A stretch of DNA of 64,000 bases from Varroa destructor (GCF_002443255.2 NW_019211456.1:51086486-51150485), one strand, 5' to 3'; positions 47,163 through 61,400 are shown, numbered from the stretch's first letter. Program-made: numbers and translations. Notes: a model not told the origin generated them from the sequence alone.

Positions 47163-48949
47163 GACAGATAGATAGGTAGATAGAGAGATGCACACGCGCA
47201 CTGTTACCAGATACCCACACAAAACAGACCGAAAACCGCCAAAGAGTACCCAGCTCATCTGCGCCGACCAGTCGCCGAGCTACTGGCGAAAGTGGCGGTC
47301 GCATGTTCTTCCGTTGAGCCTACTCCTCATGTGATACTCACAAGATAGAAATGAACTAGAGTAGGAGAAAACGCTAGTTCTGCTTCTGATTCCGTAAATA
47401 GTTCTCGGGAAGATTAACTATGATTGTTAACTATACAACGACAAAACCATCATTGGTTTGCAATTTGTTATTTAGTGTAATTGCACAATTTTATTGACTG
47501 CTGCCGGCAGTGATTGTGAAAGTGAAGTGGACAACGCATTTCAGTAGCTCGGAGTACTCATACGAGCAAACTGGAGACTTCTAAATGAGAATAGTGGATC
47601 CTGTTTGTACTTATACCTCTGCCTTGAAGGCATTATCGACCGCAGATAAAAAGCACGAATGACAGGTTGTTCGATTTCGGTGTATGGAGCTGTTCCGTCA
47701 GCTCCTGCAACGCCTGCGATGATTTGGAGGTACAGGAAGGAATCTTAACCTAAGCTCGGAGAGCTACAGAAGTTCTCTGCTAACTAATCGGTTATCAACG
47801 TCGATAACGTGTGTAATATACTTGTCTGTGAAAGAGGTTGATAAATTGGCTTAATGATCAGTGAGACGGCAGTGTTAACGAGCTGAGACCTCTACGCTAG
47901 ACGCGCGGGCGATGAGGGAGCGATTGCACTCTACACTAGCAGGAGGAATCTACAGGACAACGCTTGTAAGTAAATCGTCGTTAGTCAACGTTTGCAATGT
48001 CAGTTTCTTTGAAATTGACATACAACAAACAATCCTACTCTCTGTACCATTGATTGACCTCAATACCGTATCGAGTACCAAACTAAATTTTCTGATCACC
48101 CATCAGACGGGTAACTGGCTTCCTAGTGTGACAAGCATACCAGAATTTAACGCATCTCCCCCGTGTTTAATAGAGCTTCCTACGACAAAGAATAGCGACA
48201 TCTGCTGGTCTAGGTTCGAATTCGGCTGTTGACAGCGAGTAGTGTTCAGCGGCTCAAATATCGCACGTATGACACGAGATACCTCATGGCTGTCTGTAAG
48301 GTTTTTGGCCTGAATTAATGATTATTTATTTACGGTAACATCGGCGTGAAGTTTGTCACAATCGATACTTCGCCGGCCGAAAGGGGCAACAAGCAGATCT
48401 CCTAGTCTGAGCTGATTCCTTTCAGTCTGCGATATCATTGAACTTGACGCCACTCAACCTGTTAAAGGTCATATATGCGAAGTGAATTCATCGCCTTTCC
48501 TCCTTCTATAGTTTACCGCAGCTACAATTTTTACGTTCGAGAATTTTACGTATGAATGTATGTACGTATGTATGAGTACCTGTGTGAATGTTTGTGTGTG
48601 TGTCTGAGTCTGTATGCCAAGCTGTTTATTGCGACGGCCTGAAGCTGTGAGGGTGTCGTCGGTGTCAATTTAACTCTGTTTTTCATCGCTTCTCTTGGCC
48701 GCTCGTTTTCGTCCTGGTTGCGTCGGCTGCATCAGCAACAACACAGTAGGTAGGCACAGCTACAGGCCGAGTCATCGTGGTCGCAGGTTGGAGCGACAGC
48801 ACCACATCACCGTTCAGTTAAGCGTTCTCTCGTCCATCCATCCATCCATCCGTCGGCGCTTGAGCTCCAGAGATAAAAGGCGATTGCCGCACGATGTTGG
48901 TCGGCACCTTTCCTTTGATGCGACATCTCTCACTCTATCAGCTGCTGCT

Positions 48950-48992
48950 ACCGCCGCCGCCGCCGCCGCCGCTGCCGCCGCCGCCGCCGCCG
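48950..48992. repeat. (GCC)n triplet repeat
   Basis: An almost pure CCG/GCC run with two GCT interruptions. It reads as polyalanine on either strand, which explains the alanine-rich frames here. It sits in a GC-rich island. Confidence 0.9.
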
Positions 48993-49337
48993 CTTCGACT
49001 CGTAGGCGACCGAATAGTTGCTTGGCCAACTACAGTAATGGCCAGGAAGGCAGCCAGGTGCATGAGTGACTGAAAAGAATACGGCAATCGCAGTAGTAGC
49101 AGCGTAACTCCCGCTACTGCGATTGCTTCTATTGGCTACGACAACGGTTGCCAGTGGCAATAATCGCGATGCCTCCAGTGGCATCAATACCCCGCAGTCT
49201 GCGGTTATACAGCGACGAGCACTTCAACGCTGTCGGATTGATTCACACTCAGGAATTCTGCAGGGGTTATAGCGATGGCGAAATGAGGCCGATGCGCTAA
49301 AACAATACGCCCCTTGATCTCATCATACATCGCGTCG

Positions 49338-49365
49338 GTACGTTTGGTATAGATACCAAACGTAC
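49338..49365. repeat. 13-base perfect inverted repeat, 2-base spacer
   Basis: Arms GTACGTTTGGTAT and ATACCAAACGTAC are separated by AG. This could be a hairpin or a dimeric protein-binding site. Confidence 0.9.
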
Positions 49366-49668
49366 TGTATACTTTGGAAAACATCGTGCACACTATATAG
49401 TTGCTTCTATACGGATCGCTCCTTTGGATAAGTTACAATTACCACGTCCGGAACTAAATTGATCCGATTCGAGCGCTGCTATAGCCCAAGTTTATATAAT
49501 TATCATAAAAGAACAACCAGCACATCAGACGATTAGCTATACGAAACTCTTCGTATTTCATATAAGCGCTGCTTCCACAGCATTGGCTTGGTGTCAATAA
49601 CGAATTAGGAGACACGACGACTAATTGAAGGGGGTCGTATACGTGCGACATGTAAGCCATTTCTCGTA

Positions 49669-49683
49669 CCTAACCTAACCTAA
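49669..49683. repeat. Three CCTAA units (arthropod telomere-type motif)
   Basis: CCTAACCTAACCTAA is three copies of the complement of TTAGG, the common arthropod telomere repeat. Three copies can occur by chance, so this is only a possible interstitial trace. Confidence 0.4.
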
Positions 49684-50298
49684 CTAAGAGCTATAACTAT
49701 CGACCATTATTACTATCTCGTTGAGTGTGATCGCTGAAGGACCCATCCAGCAGTGCAACGTCGCCATCAGCGTGACGCTGGGAATCTTCTCGGAGCAATC
49801 ACTGTGGCAATGATGAGTAATCGTTACGCGCTACGAGGCGTTACGCGCGTAGCGCGCTACGAGGGAATTCTACAGATACTGCCATAGATCATAGTTTGAT
49901 GGTGCAAGATTCAAACTATATATATATATATATAACGGACGTGTCAACTTTCAAGTTTTCTGAAACTTTCCCTGCTATTTAAAGATGGTGGTACACGATC
50001 AAGTTTTTGAATGGCTTATAATAATTTGGTAGCAGTAGAAGTTTATATTAATCGTTTCGCAGTAACTCGTAATGCGGAGATCATTTCCAATCCCATCAAA
50101 CATATAGCATTAACCTCTTTGGCGGTAGCCTGGCCTTTGTCGCACATTATGTAGCATTTGTTTGACCCTTATTACGCGTGATCAAGTACTTTCGAAATGT
50201 GATGTTTTTGTAAAGCTTTATAAGGTGGAAATACGATCAAATAGATTTATTTTCGACAGTTCCTGTGGCGCTCAAATACTGAGCTTTTTTTTTTGCAG

Positions 50299-50420
50299 CC
50301 ACCGTTCTTCAGGTGGCCTAAAAGCCTTCGCTGGAGGGCGCATAGTCGCATCATGTCGGTCACGCGCAGTTTTCGCAATAACTTTACAAACTTTTTCCCT
50401 AACTGGCTGACCAGTACAAG
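50299..50420 (+). CDS. Candidate internal exon of unknown gene
   Basis: A strong acceptor (ten-plus T followed by GCAG) opens a frame reading PPFFRWPKSLRWRAHSRI, then MSVTRSFRNNFTNFFPNWL, ending at a donor ACAAG|GTACAA. It is 122 bases, a usual internal exon size, and GC-richer than its flanks. The family is not recognised and the partner exons were not found. Confidence 0.35.
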
Positions 50421-53400
50421 GTACAAAATTTCCAGAACAGAAAGTGACAAGACCGTTTTCCTCGAAAACGCATCTTAACTATAAAGTACAATGTTTTTTT
50501 TACGGGCTTGGACAGCATTTCTGTCTCTATGCTAATAAGATTATAGAAGATAAGGATTTTTTTCAAAAGTGTGCCTCATTTACAAGGTGCATTGTCTCAA
50601 GCTTGAATAAAGGCATTTCCACAAAAGGATGTCGCCGCGTCCAATTGATTTTACCGTGACGCTAGTATATAAACCGTTACCACTTTATTTATCAGTCGTT
50701 GCCAATCAATTAATCGGCCAAAATTACCAAACAATAACAGAGAACGATTATAATCATGTGGAAAATGTACGAAAACGCGGTGACCAGTCAGTTATGTGGA
50801 CGCTCTTCTTTACTCATTCAGCGAACATGACCGTGAAGTCTCTAAATATTCATTAAACATATGAGCGCATTGTATCCATGAGCGAATCCTGGAAAAATCA
50901 ATGTATGTATACTCTAAGTGTACCAGTGGTTTTGATTTTATGAACAGTCTCCATGTTTCTGTCCTTTATACAGGCCTCGTAAATGTGGCCCCGAGTGTGC
51001 GGCCTGAAGTATAGTCTTCTTATTGGCCTCAATTGACTAACTTTGGATATATATATCTATATATAGGAAGCGCATGTAATAGCGAAATGCAAAGGCATAT
51101 GTGCATGTAATATTTGCGTCGGCACAGATCAACGTACCAGTACAGTCATGTAATTTTAGCTGTTTTGACGTATTTGGAACACCGCGAATTGATACGCAAG
51201 TGAATGGAAGAAGCTTCGCAAAGAGCGACCATTGATCGCTAGGGAAGAGGTCCAAATGGGACCTTCACTGATTAATTTGTCGGCTTTAAATGCTTCGACA
51301 GAACTCTAAGTAGAGTTGGCAGACTAAGGAGAACGGTTATACCTCGATACGATCTAGGAGCAGACTATCGGATTACTCAAGCTTCAATTCAATGAAAGGA
51401 TTTGAGCCCCTTCGTCTCTTCAAGGATCGATCGGATCGATCAGGAGAAGCAAATGGGATTAATCACAAAACGTAGCCAATAAGTTTGTGGTATTCATATT
51501 AGATCGTAATAGTAAAAAAAAAACATTGGGAAATAGAATGCACATACAGATGACTGCCTTTCGCATTTGAACTGCATCCTTTGACGATTTTTGCTAGGCA
51601 TTTCCCCCCAAAAAAGACTCATAAAAAGGGTGTCGCGTCAAACAAAGGTCTTATTACACCGAGTATTAAATATTTTTTTTTTCTAAAAAGTGCTACTGAA
51701 GGTAAACGTACTAGTCGTAGAAAGGTTGAAGACTTCTGAAACGCCGAGCTATGCACTCTCTGCTTAACCAATCCATGTTAGACAAAAAGTTGTAAGCTTT
51801 TTGTCCTTGCCTTTAAACCCTTGCTTCAGCAGTCGTTAATGCTCACAGAGGTAAAAATTGAAGCCTGGAAATTTATATCAATTGTTAAAATCAGGCGGTG
51901 AATAACTCTAGTATACCTACAGCTGAGAGATCTAAATGTTTAACTACAAATATATATATATCACAGCTTTTGTTCCGATCAAAGGAAAGATTTGTTGTTC
52001 AAACGATTGAGACGATCTATGCCCTCGCTCTGTCCCTAGCTCATTCTCTCGCTCCCATCACAGCGGAACGTTATCTGCTTTCCAACCATCTGGCAAGTGT
52101 TTTTACCATCAGCGCCACCTGCATGTGTATTATCTAGTATTATCATGAAATGATTCTCTTTTTCTGTCCTGTGTAGGTAGTGCATAATTCGCCCTATACC
52201 AATGATGACTTCGTTTACTGCGGCTTAGATCAAAGCCGGCTGGACACAATGCACCGCACGATATACGTACGACGTCATGTTTTTGCCGAGCGCATCTTTT
52301 TCTCTGTCGTATTTTACTGAGTTGATTTTGGGCTTTAGGAACGTCAGCTTATAGCTTCGTCAGAGGCAGTATTCATCCGTTGCCACTCAGAGGTCGCGAT
52401 CGTAGTTACGTCGTTTGTGAGAACCGATTTCACGGTTTTTCAGTGACTGGACCTCCTGTCAACAAGGGAAATGCTTGCTTTTATCAGCGACATCACCAAT
52501 GCGACTAGCACTAATAACAGCGATAACAACGGCAGGACCCACAAGATAAACAAACATTCCCGGCGTCCCGCTAAGCATTATTCGTTTGAACGAAGTCCGA
52601 GAATTAACAGCCGCTAGATGCGTTGACGGAGGATCAAGATCACGAACGATGTTATGGGTAAACCTACAGACGTACGACGACGAGGCAGACGAATGAACGA
52701 ACGATCTGATCATCGTCGCAGCGACGGTAGGATTAAGGCTCTCTTAATTATCGTCATGGCTATACAAGTACGTATGTGGGCATCTGGCTAAGACCGTTTA
52801 AGACGTCTTTCTGAGACGACAGGGCTCGCATAGAGTTAAAAGTAGAAAAAAAAAAGAGACAGGAGTTGACACAGATGAAATTAGCGTCCGGAGTTAAACT
52901 TCGTTCCTTAACCCCCGTGCATCTGAGGCCAGCTGATTTCATTCTGATCGTTTTCGACACTCGCACAGCGAGCGTACAATCGTTTGGCGACCGAAATTCT
53001 GCAAGGGGCGCACTGCGCCCCTGCTCTGCAGCAGCAACCGGATCGTGTACTCCCATCGTCGTCGTCGTACGCCCATACGTATTCGTTATTTGACGTTCTA
53101 ACTTTCCTTACTGCTTTTTTGGCCGTCTATTTGGCTGCGCTTAGTAAGTGCTAGATGCGATAAAAAGCTGCATCGCTTTTTCTGCAGGCGGACCCATTCC
53201 GTTCCCAAAGAGAAGTTGGAGCTATCGTCGTGGTAGTAGCGGTAGTAGTAATAATCAATCGGAGAAAAATCAGAAGGGAAGAAGGAAAGATGCAGGTATT
53301 CGTCGTCGTCATCGTCATCGTGGAGCTCCTAAGAAGAACGAAGGCAGTGCGGCGAGAGCCTTTGATTTCTGCTGTCGCTTCAAGTGAGCGGCTAATGAGA

Positions 53401-53469
53401 CCGACGCGCTTTCTATGCGTCCGATCGAGAAGAAAGGCAAGATGAAAATCGCGACGAGGATGAGAAAAG

Positions 53470-53500
<31 letters not shown>

Positions 53501-53724
53501 GACTGAAAGGAGGTTGGCAGACGGCGCTGATGGTGGGAGGTTGTCGACTGCCGCTGCGAGAAAAGAAGATACTGCGTGAGAGCGCAGGAGTGACGGAGTG
53601 CCGGCCAAACGAGGGAAAGCAGAATGATATCATATTGAGATCGAACGAAAGAGCTGATCGCGACAGGACGAGTCTACGTACATTTGCCGTCCTACAGACA
53701 GGCTCTGGCTGGCTCAGGTGTTAA
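50421..53724. other. Intergenic, GC-rich toward the right
   Basis: No supported exon. From about 52.2 kb the DNA becomes GC-richer with trinucleotide runs. Frames here are Ser/Arg/Leu-rich and look like repeat artefacts. Confidence 0.4.
53471..53497. repeat. (AAT)n triplet repeat
   Basis: Nine AAT/ATA units. They read as polyisoleucine or polyleucine on the minus strand, which accounts for the hydrophobic frames there. Confidence 0.9.
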
Positions 53725-53901
53725 GAGTTTCGAGGGCACAGTCGAAGGGCGGCTGCAACCAACCACTTTGCAGCGAATTCGCCGAACGGACACGTGGATC
53801 CTGTTTGCAGAAAGGTGCCGGTCATCTCGAAGAAGTTCCCTCAGATATACAAACCCATCAAGGAGGGTGTATGCACAAAGGCCCAAAAAGAACGGGCGGA
53901 A
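53725..53901 (+). CDS. Candidate exon of unknown gene
   Basis: Following the AAG after an in-frame TAA, a frame runs 59 codons to a donor GCGGAA|GTGAGC. It reads NHFAANSPNGHVDPVCRKV, then PVISKKFPQIYKPIKEG, then VCTKAQKERAEV. The other two frames are also open but have less protein-like content. No partner exon was found; it could be part of a gene covering the GC-rich islands of 48-57 kb. Confidence 0.25.
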
Positions 53902-56900
53902 GTGAGCAGTATTGTACTAACGCTATGTTAGATTGGACACCTGTATGCCAGACAACGGCGTTAGCAAAAAGTATCCGTAGAATTATTCGCTATAATGTGC
54001 CCTGCTGGGCCTACAGCGTCTGTAGAATGCCAAACAACCTATGTAAAAGGTGACCAGTTTCTAGCTTTACAGCTTCTCTTATACTGATGAAAGCTGTGAC
54101 TCAAGCATGTCTCGAAAAAATAAGGTACTATATACAACGGTGACAGTGCAGGCCTCTGTTCTAGTTTGAGCATTTAAAAAGTATGCAAGACAGAGAAAAC
54201 TAATTTTCTCAGTATGAAAATAAGTGTTTTTAAATGAAAAGTTTCTGGGTGAAGATTCCTAAAACCGCATCTTCCTGAACAATGCAAATGCATTAGTTAA
54301 CTGGTAGCCATTCATATCCCAAATTTTGTTTGCAAAAAAATACATTTTAGCAGTCATTAACTGTTTCCTATTTTTCATATTTAAAGCATCTACTGAAACC
54401 GTATTTTAGGCAGTCTTCTTTTTATATTAGTATTTTTCGGTGATGATGACTGTTCTTAAAAGCCACTAGAAAGTAACAGATCTATATATATTAGTCATTT
54501 TTCTAACTGACATCTTGTCACATTCGTGAACCTTGGTTCCGATGGTGGGCGCTGACACGCCCCGACGAACGTCCGACTGAGCACGACGGCACAACGCAGT
54601 CAGTGCAGCAGTAACTGACCATCAGTATCGGGCCACGGGTGTTACGTAAAACTGTCCTGATAGTCGCCACTGGCAGTACCTACTGGACGGTAACATGTCC
54701 TGCCCTGTTGTTGTTTCTCGTACGTAGCAATCTTTCTTTTATACACGTGCTTACAGATCCCATAGAGGTAGCGCATTTGCGGCCATGACACAGGCACGGA
54801 TGCGTTCGCACGCATACACACACCTATACATAGATGGGCTGCAGGGAGACGACAGGTTTATCCGACAGATGAGTGCCCATATAGGATATACTGTACATTA
54901 AGTCATACTGCATTTACAGGAGAGCACAGAAACACATGCACAAATACAATGTGATGACAAGACAAACAGGCCGTTTGGGGGGCTGTCATTTACAGGGACG
55001 CTAGGTCCCTGTGTAACGATGAAATGGTGGCTCGCTATTTTCTATTATGTGCGTGCCTAGCTCGCACGCAGCTTATTTCTCGCACGAGTGAATGCACTGC
55101 AGGAAAAGGCTTGCTCTAATGCGGTAAAGGTCGAAATTTGTGGAACGGTTTTGTTGAGCCTCTATTCGATATTCCGTGATACGTTACTAACAACACATAG
55201 TGGATTTATTACGTCGGTGTTATGACGTATACTAGCTAACTACAATATTGAAGGAACTATCTAAACCCCACAGGATCAAAAAATCGTAGATCGATAAATG
55301 ACAAAACCTCTTTATCGCATCTGGGGTGCAGGCAAACCCTATCAGCGAAGTGATCTGTCGGCCACTCAGTAGGCCATATGATTCGACGGAACATCACCAC
55401 AAGAAACTCCTACTACCCCCAAACATAATCCGCACCGGATCCAGCATCCTTAAAAGCTGGGTGTGAGAAGATCAGGGTTACGCGTAGGTATGAAAGGACC
55501 GACACGACAGCTGCGCGAACGGTTGGTGCGTTTTCTGCACTTCTTTTGCGAACCTCGTCTTCAAAGTAATGATGACGACTGTTGGCTATACTTACACTTC
55601 TACGGAAAATCGCTCATCAATAAGCACACAATAGAGGTTATCTGCTGTATTCATTTAAGGGTCTCATTTTTCAGATAGAACCCAACGGGCGGTACAATCA
55701 GTGCCATAGGCGTTTGTAACTTGCAGAAGGAACTACACTGAAACCACTAATTTCATAACATCACTAGTTTTTATACCTGAGCTTATGTTATGCGTTCTAT
55801 TTGTAGTTAAACTTATCATGCTTCTGGTCTTAGTTAGTTTACTTATTGCAAATCAAATATATTTTAGTGGTCACATAGTAGTTGTCACAGGCTTGCACAT
55901 GGTGCCGCATTCAGCCAGCTCTCCTCTGTGTCAATCTGAGGAACAAGTTCGAGATCTACAGTCAGAGAATTGATGCATTAGTGTGGCTTGGGTCGTTGTA
56001 ACTTCATCGTCTTCATTACACTGGGCATTGAAATAAATCAGCGTTCAGCCCAACATTTATCAGGCCAAGTCGGATTATTTACCAAGTGCGTCGGGCCTTC
56101 GTACCGTAATTTAGGCACAAAAAATCGGCGATTAACATAATTACATGTTTAGAAATTTGATAATGGAATGCCTAAGAACTGTCTGAAAGGAGTTTTATAG
56201 TACATGCATCTAAAAGACGTGCTAGCAGTAGGAAAATATTATTTATATATATAAAGGACGTTATTAGACATTGAGATAACTCGCGCTGGATGATAAAATC
56301 ACATCCGAACTGACAAATCCGACAAATCGGCTGTTTTTCAGAAGCCTCGCCTTAAACCTTTCGACGTGATGTTATCGATGTCCTTCAGCTTACTAGGTTT
56401 AGGAAGAAAGGTGTCGTACTAGATTTTTGCAAGGCGTCTTAGCACGCCTAACAGCGAGTTAACTGCGGCGGTCTGGACATCATGGTCCAGTATTTGACAT
56501 CGAGTGTCAGCCAACTGGAAAAAATATTGAGGTGGGGCATCTGCACTATTGGTGGCTAAAATGGTGTGAAAACAGAGCTGTCGGTGTAATGTTCAATCGC
56601 ATAAAAGTTGGGGCACGATCGGAGACTCTGTGTATGACCCCGAGCTGTTCTTCGACACGATTGACGTCTGTCGCTTACTATTACCTCTGATACTGACGGT
56701 AGCGATGGAGACGCCGCTCGTGCTACCTGCGATTAGTTCGTTCTCCCTCCTTCATCGCTGTTTTCTTGGCCTTCGATATCTGCCTCGCTGACGCAAGTCT
56801 CGTTAAAGGCGTCAGAAAACACAGCGTCAGCCAATGGCAATTGGGCAGCGGCGGTGCGCGGCGAAAAGGAGCCGCGCTGCCACGCACCTTTCCTTTTCAT

Positions 56901-58478
56901 GTTGCCAAAAAGCGAAAAATCAACCGAGCGCCACCGAAAGCGCTAAACGGTAAGCGCAAGGAGGAGCGAGCAAAATAAGCAAAAGGACGCCGCCATCATC
57001 ACACCACAACGCTACGACTATCGGCCAGGGGCGTCGGCACCACTTTTCCTTTGAAAACAGAGACAAGAAGGGAATCCTATGTCAAAAAAGGCTCAACAAG
57101 AAAAAGAAGATAAAGCAGCAAGCTAACAAGTAAGTGAACGCGCGGTAACAAGTCCTGCGCGCGCGCGCGCGGACCTTCTTTCATTGATGGTAGACGGTTA
57201 GACAGGTGGACGGCCGCGCGGACGGCGAGGTATCAACAAGAAGATCGAACAACTACGGAGCGAAATACGCGATTGCAACAATGAGCCGTCCCTACCCAGC
57301 TGCTCAGACCCGCTTTCCGAGCCATCTTACTTACGTCGAAGGAGAAAAGCTCCATAAATTGTAGCTTTCATCAAGAATCAAGCTAAGTAGCTGCCGGTGT
57401 ATGCCTAATCATGCGGCCGATCATTGTTGTAGCGGCCGTAACAGCAGCATACGGTCTATCTAGCGGGCCTCTGCCACCACCGCCCCGCGTGTTCCGCCGC
57501 CAGCGCTGCTGTCGTCAACTAGTCGGGCTCAAATTAGTGATAAATATGAGAGACAAAAAAAAAATAAAATAGCCTTCACAACTGAACGAACACGGAGCGA
57601 TGAGGCGAGGGAAAAGTGGAGGAAAAAAGGTGTTGATCATCGACGTGGTTGTAACCTATTACTTGGCGGCTTTGGGGTGCCGACTGCCTGAGCTTTGGAT
57701 ACAACGACAACGGTCGAAACAGTAACAACAGCAGCAGTAACTTTTTGCGTATGTTGTGAAAATGATTTTTTCGATGACGCAGGCGTACATAGCAGCGGCA
57801 GTCACCAGTTTGATGTCTTCGGTATAGCAGTTTATTCTTATGTAGTAGTATTACTGCTTGTAAATTATCGTAGCAGCGATTTTCAACAGTTTCGGCCATC
57901 AGTGATTCAAAGTCGACCAAGCAGACGAATGATATCCGAGTTGATGGTAACGGCTGGACTGTGAGCGAGCTGCTATTCGCGCTCAGCGACGCGATTGGGG
58001 CACGCGTGCGAAACCCTCGCCTTGTCTCTTCTCGTCGCGCATCATTACGATCACACACGCACGCAAACCCCCACACAGTGATGTTAGGTAGATGATAGCA
58101 GCAGGCGTACTACGACGTCGAACGACACACACTGACTAGAGAAGCTGGGGAATGAGTGAACTGCCATCAGGGCTAAGTTGTAGCTAACTTCTTTCAGTTT
58201 CTTAGTTCTGGTCAAGCACACGACAGATACGGGACAAAATACAGGTTCTGTGCGCTTTGTCGTATCCTTTACGTTCTATGCCATCCGCTGTACGCAGTGC
58301 AGGACTTCGCTATAAATGTTACAATGCTTTCGGACTGGTGGCCGCCTATACTGGTATATATGAATTTATTTATCGATCTATTTGCGTATTGCAGGACGCG
58401 TATCGTGGTAGCACTTACAGGCAATTAAATTTTCAGAAAACAAGGGACATATTAATGATTAAAAAGACCAACTATTAA
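53902..58478. other. GC-rich upstream region of Notum, no confident exon
   Basis: It contains GC-rich DNA at 56.7-58.1 kb, including a (CG)n run at about 57157-57171, a short hairpin ACAGGGAC...GTCCCTGT at 54993-55013, and a 26-codon ATG frame at about 57281. It may hold non-coding 5' exons or enhancers of Notum, but nothing in the sequence proves this. Confidence 0.35.
57157..57171. repeat. (GC)n run
   Basis: About seven GC/CG dinucleotides in a GC-rich stretch, a possible Z-DNA-forming tract. Confidence 0.85.
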
Positions 58479-61400
58479 ATGCCCTCATTTCAGTTGGCGA
58501 TGTCTCTGTTATTATTCACGGCATCTCTACTGGGGGTTTTGGCGCGATCGAGCAGCGACCCACTTCCACAACCTCAAGCACACACAAGTATACCCCTTAC
58601 AGGAATGGATATGGTCAAACTTCTAGCAACCGCGATAAAGGTAAATCCTATACTGTCTATCTCCTACCACAGCGCCCTTCCACAACTGGGCATAGCAAAA
58701 AGCGCTGTACGAATGCTTGCACCCCCGTTCAATACCACTTCATATGTTGCATCAAAGTGTTGAAGCTGTATATAACGCTTTTTGAAAAATTATACGGATT
58801 AACTTATCAACAGCGCATATGGTGACGTTACTTCTTGTACTCGTTCAAGTGTTGCCATAAATACGCTATTTCACAAGATCGAACGTGTATTGGCATTGCT
58901 ATATAAAGAGTAGCGTTAGTTCCCTAAAATTTGTTTTATCATTTTTTACACTGACAACAATAATGTCTGTGTTTGGCTGGCTTTTTGGCGATTTTCATAC
59001 GACAGACGGAGTCAACGACGCCCGTAGGGCCGTTATCAAGTGTTCAGGCCATTTCGCAAATTGCTCAAGCGTATCAGGCTGGCATAGACGGCAAACGTCC
59101 AAAGAGTTCGCGGACCATGAACCAAAATGCCTACCCAACAGAGACCAATAATAAGCAAAAGGAAAGGCCACAGCTGAGATTACTCAAAAAAGTTCTGCTT
59201 CACAATTCAACAGCGATGTGCAACGATGGATCACCAGCAGGGTAAGTTAAACGTATTTAGGTATTCTTCGATGGGTCACGTGTCCGATAGAACGACGTGG
59301 GTAAATCATTGTGTTCGATGCTTTACTGTTTTAAGAAAGCCGATTACTGTGTGATGATTCGGTGCAGCTCATCGTTCCTTCGAATTCACGTAATCGTCTA
59401 TGTGAGGAACAACCATCGAAACGAGTTTAGTCGTAATGATATTTTACCAAATAATCCTCGAGGGTGCATAGCCATTTATGGTAAATCTGAGCATACGAGC
59501 GGCAGAGAACCGAAACTATCTTTGACTCAAACTTTCAACAAGTTACTGTAGCTCATGTAATATCCAGTAGTTCTTACTCGAAGGGGTAGCTGAAGAGGAA
59601 ATTTGCTAGGGGGGAAAAATCAGATAACACAAATGTTATTTCAAAGTCCACAGCAGCCCAATACCACGGCCGAGCATCGCTGCGAATTTTCGGAAGAAAT
59701 CAAGGCAGCATTTGTTCCGAGCGGTGAACTCATCGGTGGTCCTACCGTATCGGCCTGCAGGCTTACGCACTAGAGATTTATGGTCCTATAGCCGCTGGTG
59801 CTCGTCTATTGTATTACACCAGTATATCACTACTGCTATCGCCGGCTGAGGGCGGCAAATGAGTAGTGATGCGGTTTGAGTTAGCGCGGTAGAGAAGCCA
59901 GACGTAACAAGAAGGCTGATCACAGTTGGTTGAAGTTGTTTAAAAGGCTGTCGAAGAGTTTATTACAAGACAGCAGGCGTGGCGACAGGCAGTCTGTATC
60001 GTTTCAGAAGTAGGTGCGAAAAGTGAGGGAAGAAGACATGAGCCTTTGAAAAAAGGACCAAAAGGAGGGAAGCCGGGTAACAACGAAACATAAGAAACAC
60101 CTGTTCTCCTGAGTTCTGAACAAATCAACAGCTACTACTCGACGGACATGCAGATGGTACGCAAGCTGCAAAGTTTCTAACCACCTCGATGGACGGTCCT
60201 GGGGTTCGTCGTTCCCACGGCACTCAAGGGCAATGATAGGAAACCAGAAAAGAATAAGCGCAAACAACGCAGAACAGATGCGCCCGCGAAGCCGAAACTA
60301 CCACAGTGCTTTCTGATAGCTATAACAACGCATATGTAATAGTTCTAAGGGAAAAAATAACAAAGTAAAAATAGACGCGCAAATATTTATTCGCAAGGAT
60401 ATCCGATTATAACTTACGCGCGCCCGTATTTAGGCCGATAGCGACAGGCTGCTCAGAGAACCACGTAACCATACAGTGTTTGGGTGGGTTACGCAAGTCA
60501 ACATAAAAACATTGTTTAAACTTTTCCGCCGCTCTGTATAGAAGAAACGGTAGTATTTCGAAACTGATTAGCTTTTAGGCGTATTTCGTCTATTATTTAT
60601 TCAGCTTAGGTTCTCATCGTCGTTATCATGCATGGCTACACCAAGTGCACGTTTTGTGTGGCCGCACGACTTCTGATCTTGAAATAGATCAATGCAAAAT
60701 AATTCGTTGATTCTGCGTTTCGTTCATTCGATATTCGTTTGCCCATCCTCTCGTTGACCTGTGAGTTTCAACGAGTACATTTTATTACAGCTGCCATTGC
60801 CTTCATCGCTGATTTTATCCTGACGTTGTTGTTGCTACACCCGTTCTACTGGTATAAACGCATTGGCGTTTTCGTTCCTTTAACCGTTGCTGATGCTGGG
60901 GCTGTTGCTGACGATAGCGATGGCAATGATGATGACTTTCATGTTTCTGCTGATGTTCGTTATGGTGATGATGACGTTCATGATGGTGATGGAGACAGCC
61001 ATCACTACCTGCCAGCTTGTAGAGTAGAGAAGAATTGCTGTTGCAGCCAGCTCTGCCACGGTTCCCGCTGCTCAGGGCTGAGGGCGGAGTCATCTGGCGG
61101 CGAGGCTCTTTTGAAGTGGCGGCAAAATGCCTTTGATTTGCCGATGGTGGCCTACTATCAGCGCTTACTTCACTTGCGGGAGCCCGTTGCAGCTGTACTC
61201 GCAGTCTAGAGCAGTAGCGGCAACAGCCGTCGGAGTAGAACATACACCAAGAACATACATCGCCTACGATCGGATAGTGGACGAGCGGATCTGTGGACCT
61301 CGACAAGTAGAAGTACCTAGGTACAGGTAGCGTCCGCAGGACGGCTCAGCGCCAATGTGTCTGCCTACGAATCCTGGATAGGACATACGGATTGAACGCC

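Larger units (their letters stand above)
46514..50298. other. Intergenic with GC-rich island
   Basis: No confident gene. GC-rich stretches at about 46980-47110 and 48680-49200 contain triplet repeats and resemble promoter or leader DNA. Alanine/arginine-rich frames there come from GCC repeats. Confidence 0.4.

Noticed and set aside
46878..47304. Overlapping 114-126-codon minus frames
   Set aside because: They cross the long (AT)n tract, reading Tyr-Ile repeats, so they are repeat artefacts.
48814..49187. Alanine- and arginine-rich frames on both strands
   Set aside because: Produced by the (GCC)n repeat; no domain or splice evidence.
51952..51985. TATCACAGC motif resembling the miR-2 family seed
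   Set aside because: Only the first 9 bases agree and no matching 5' arm was found to make a hairpin; it follows an AT repeat.
53151..53633. 160-codon minus-strand frame with poly-Ile and poly-Thr
   Set aside because: Driven by (AAT)n and other triplet repeats, and overlapped by open frames in other phases.
57576..58076. 166-codon minus-strand frame
   Set aside because: Ser/Leu/Arg-rich with a poly-Leu run from a repeat; no motif; the plus strand is open too.
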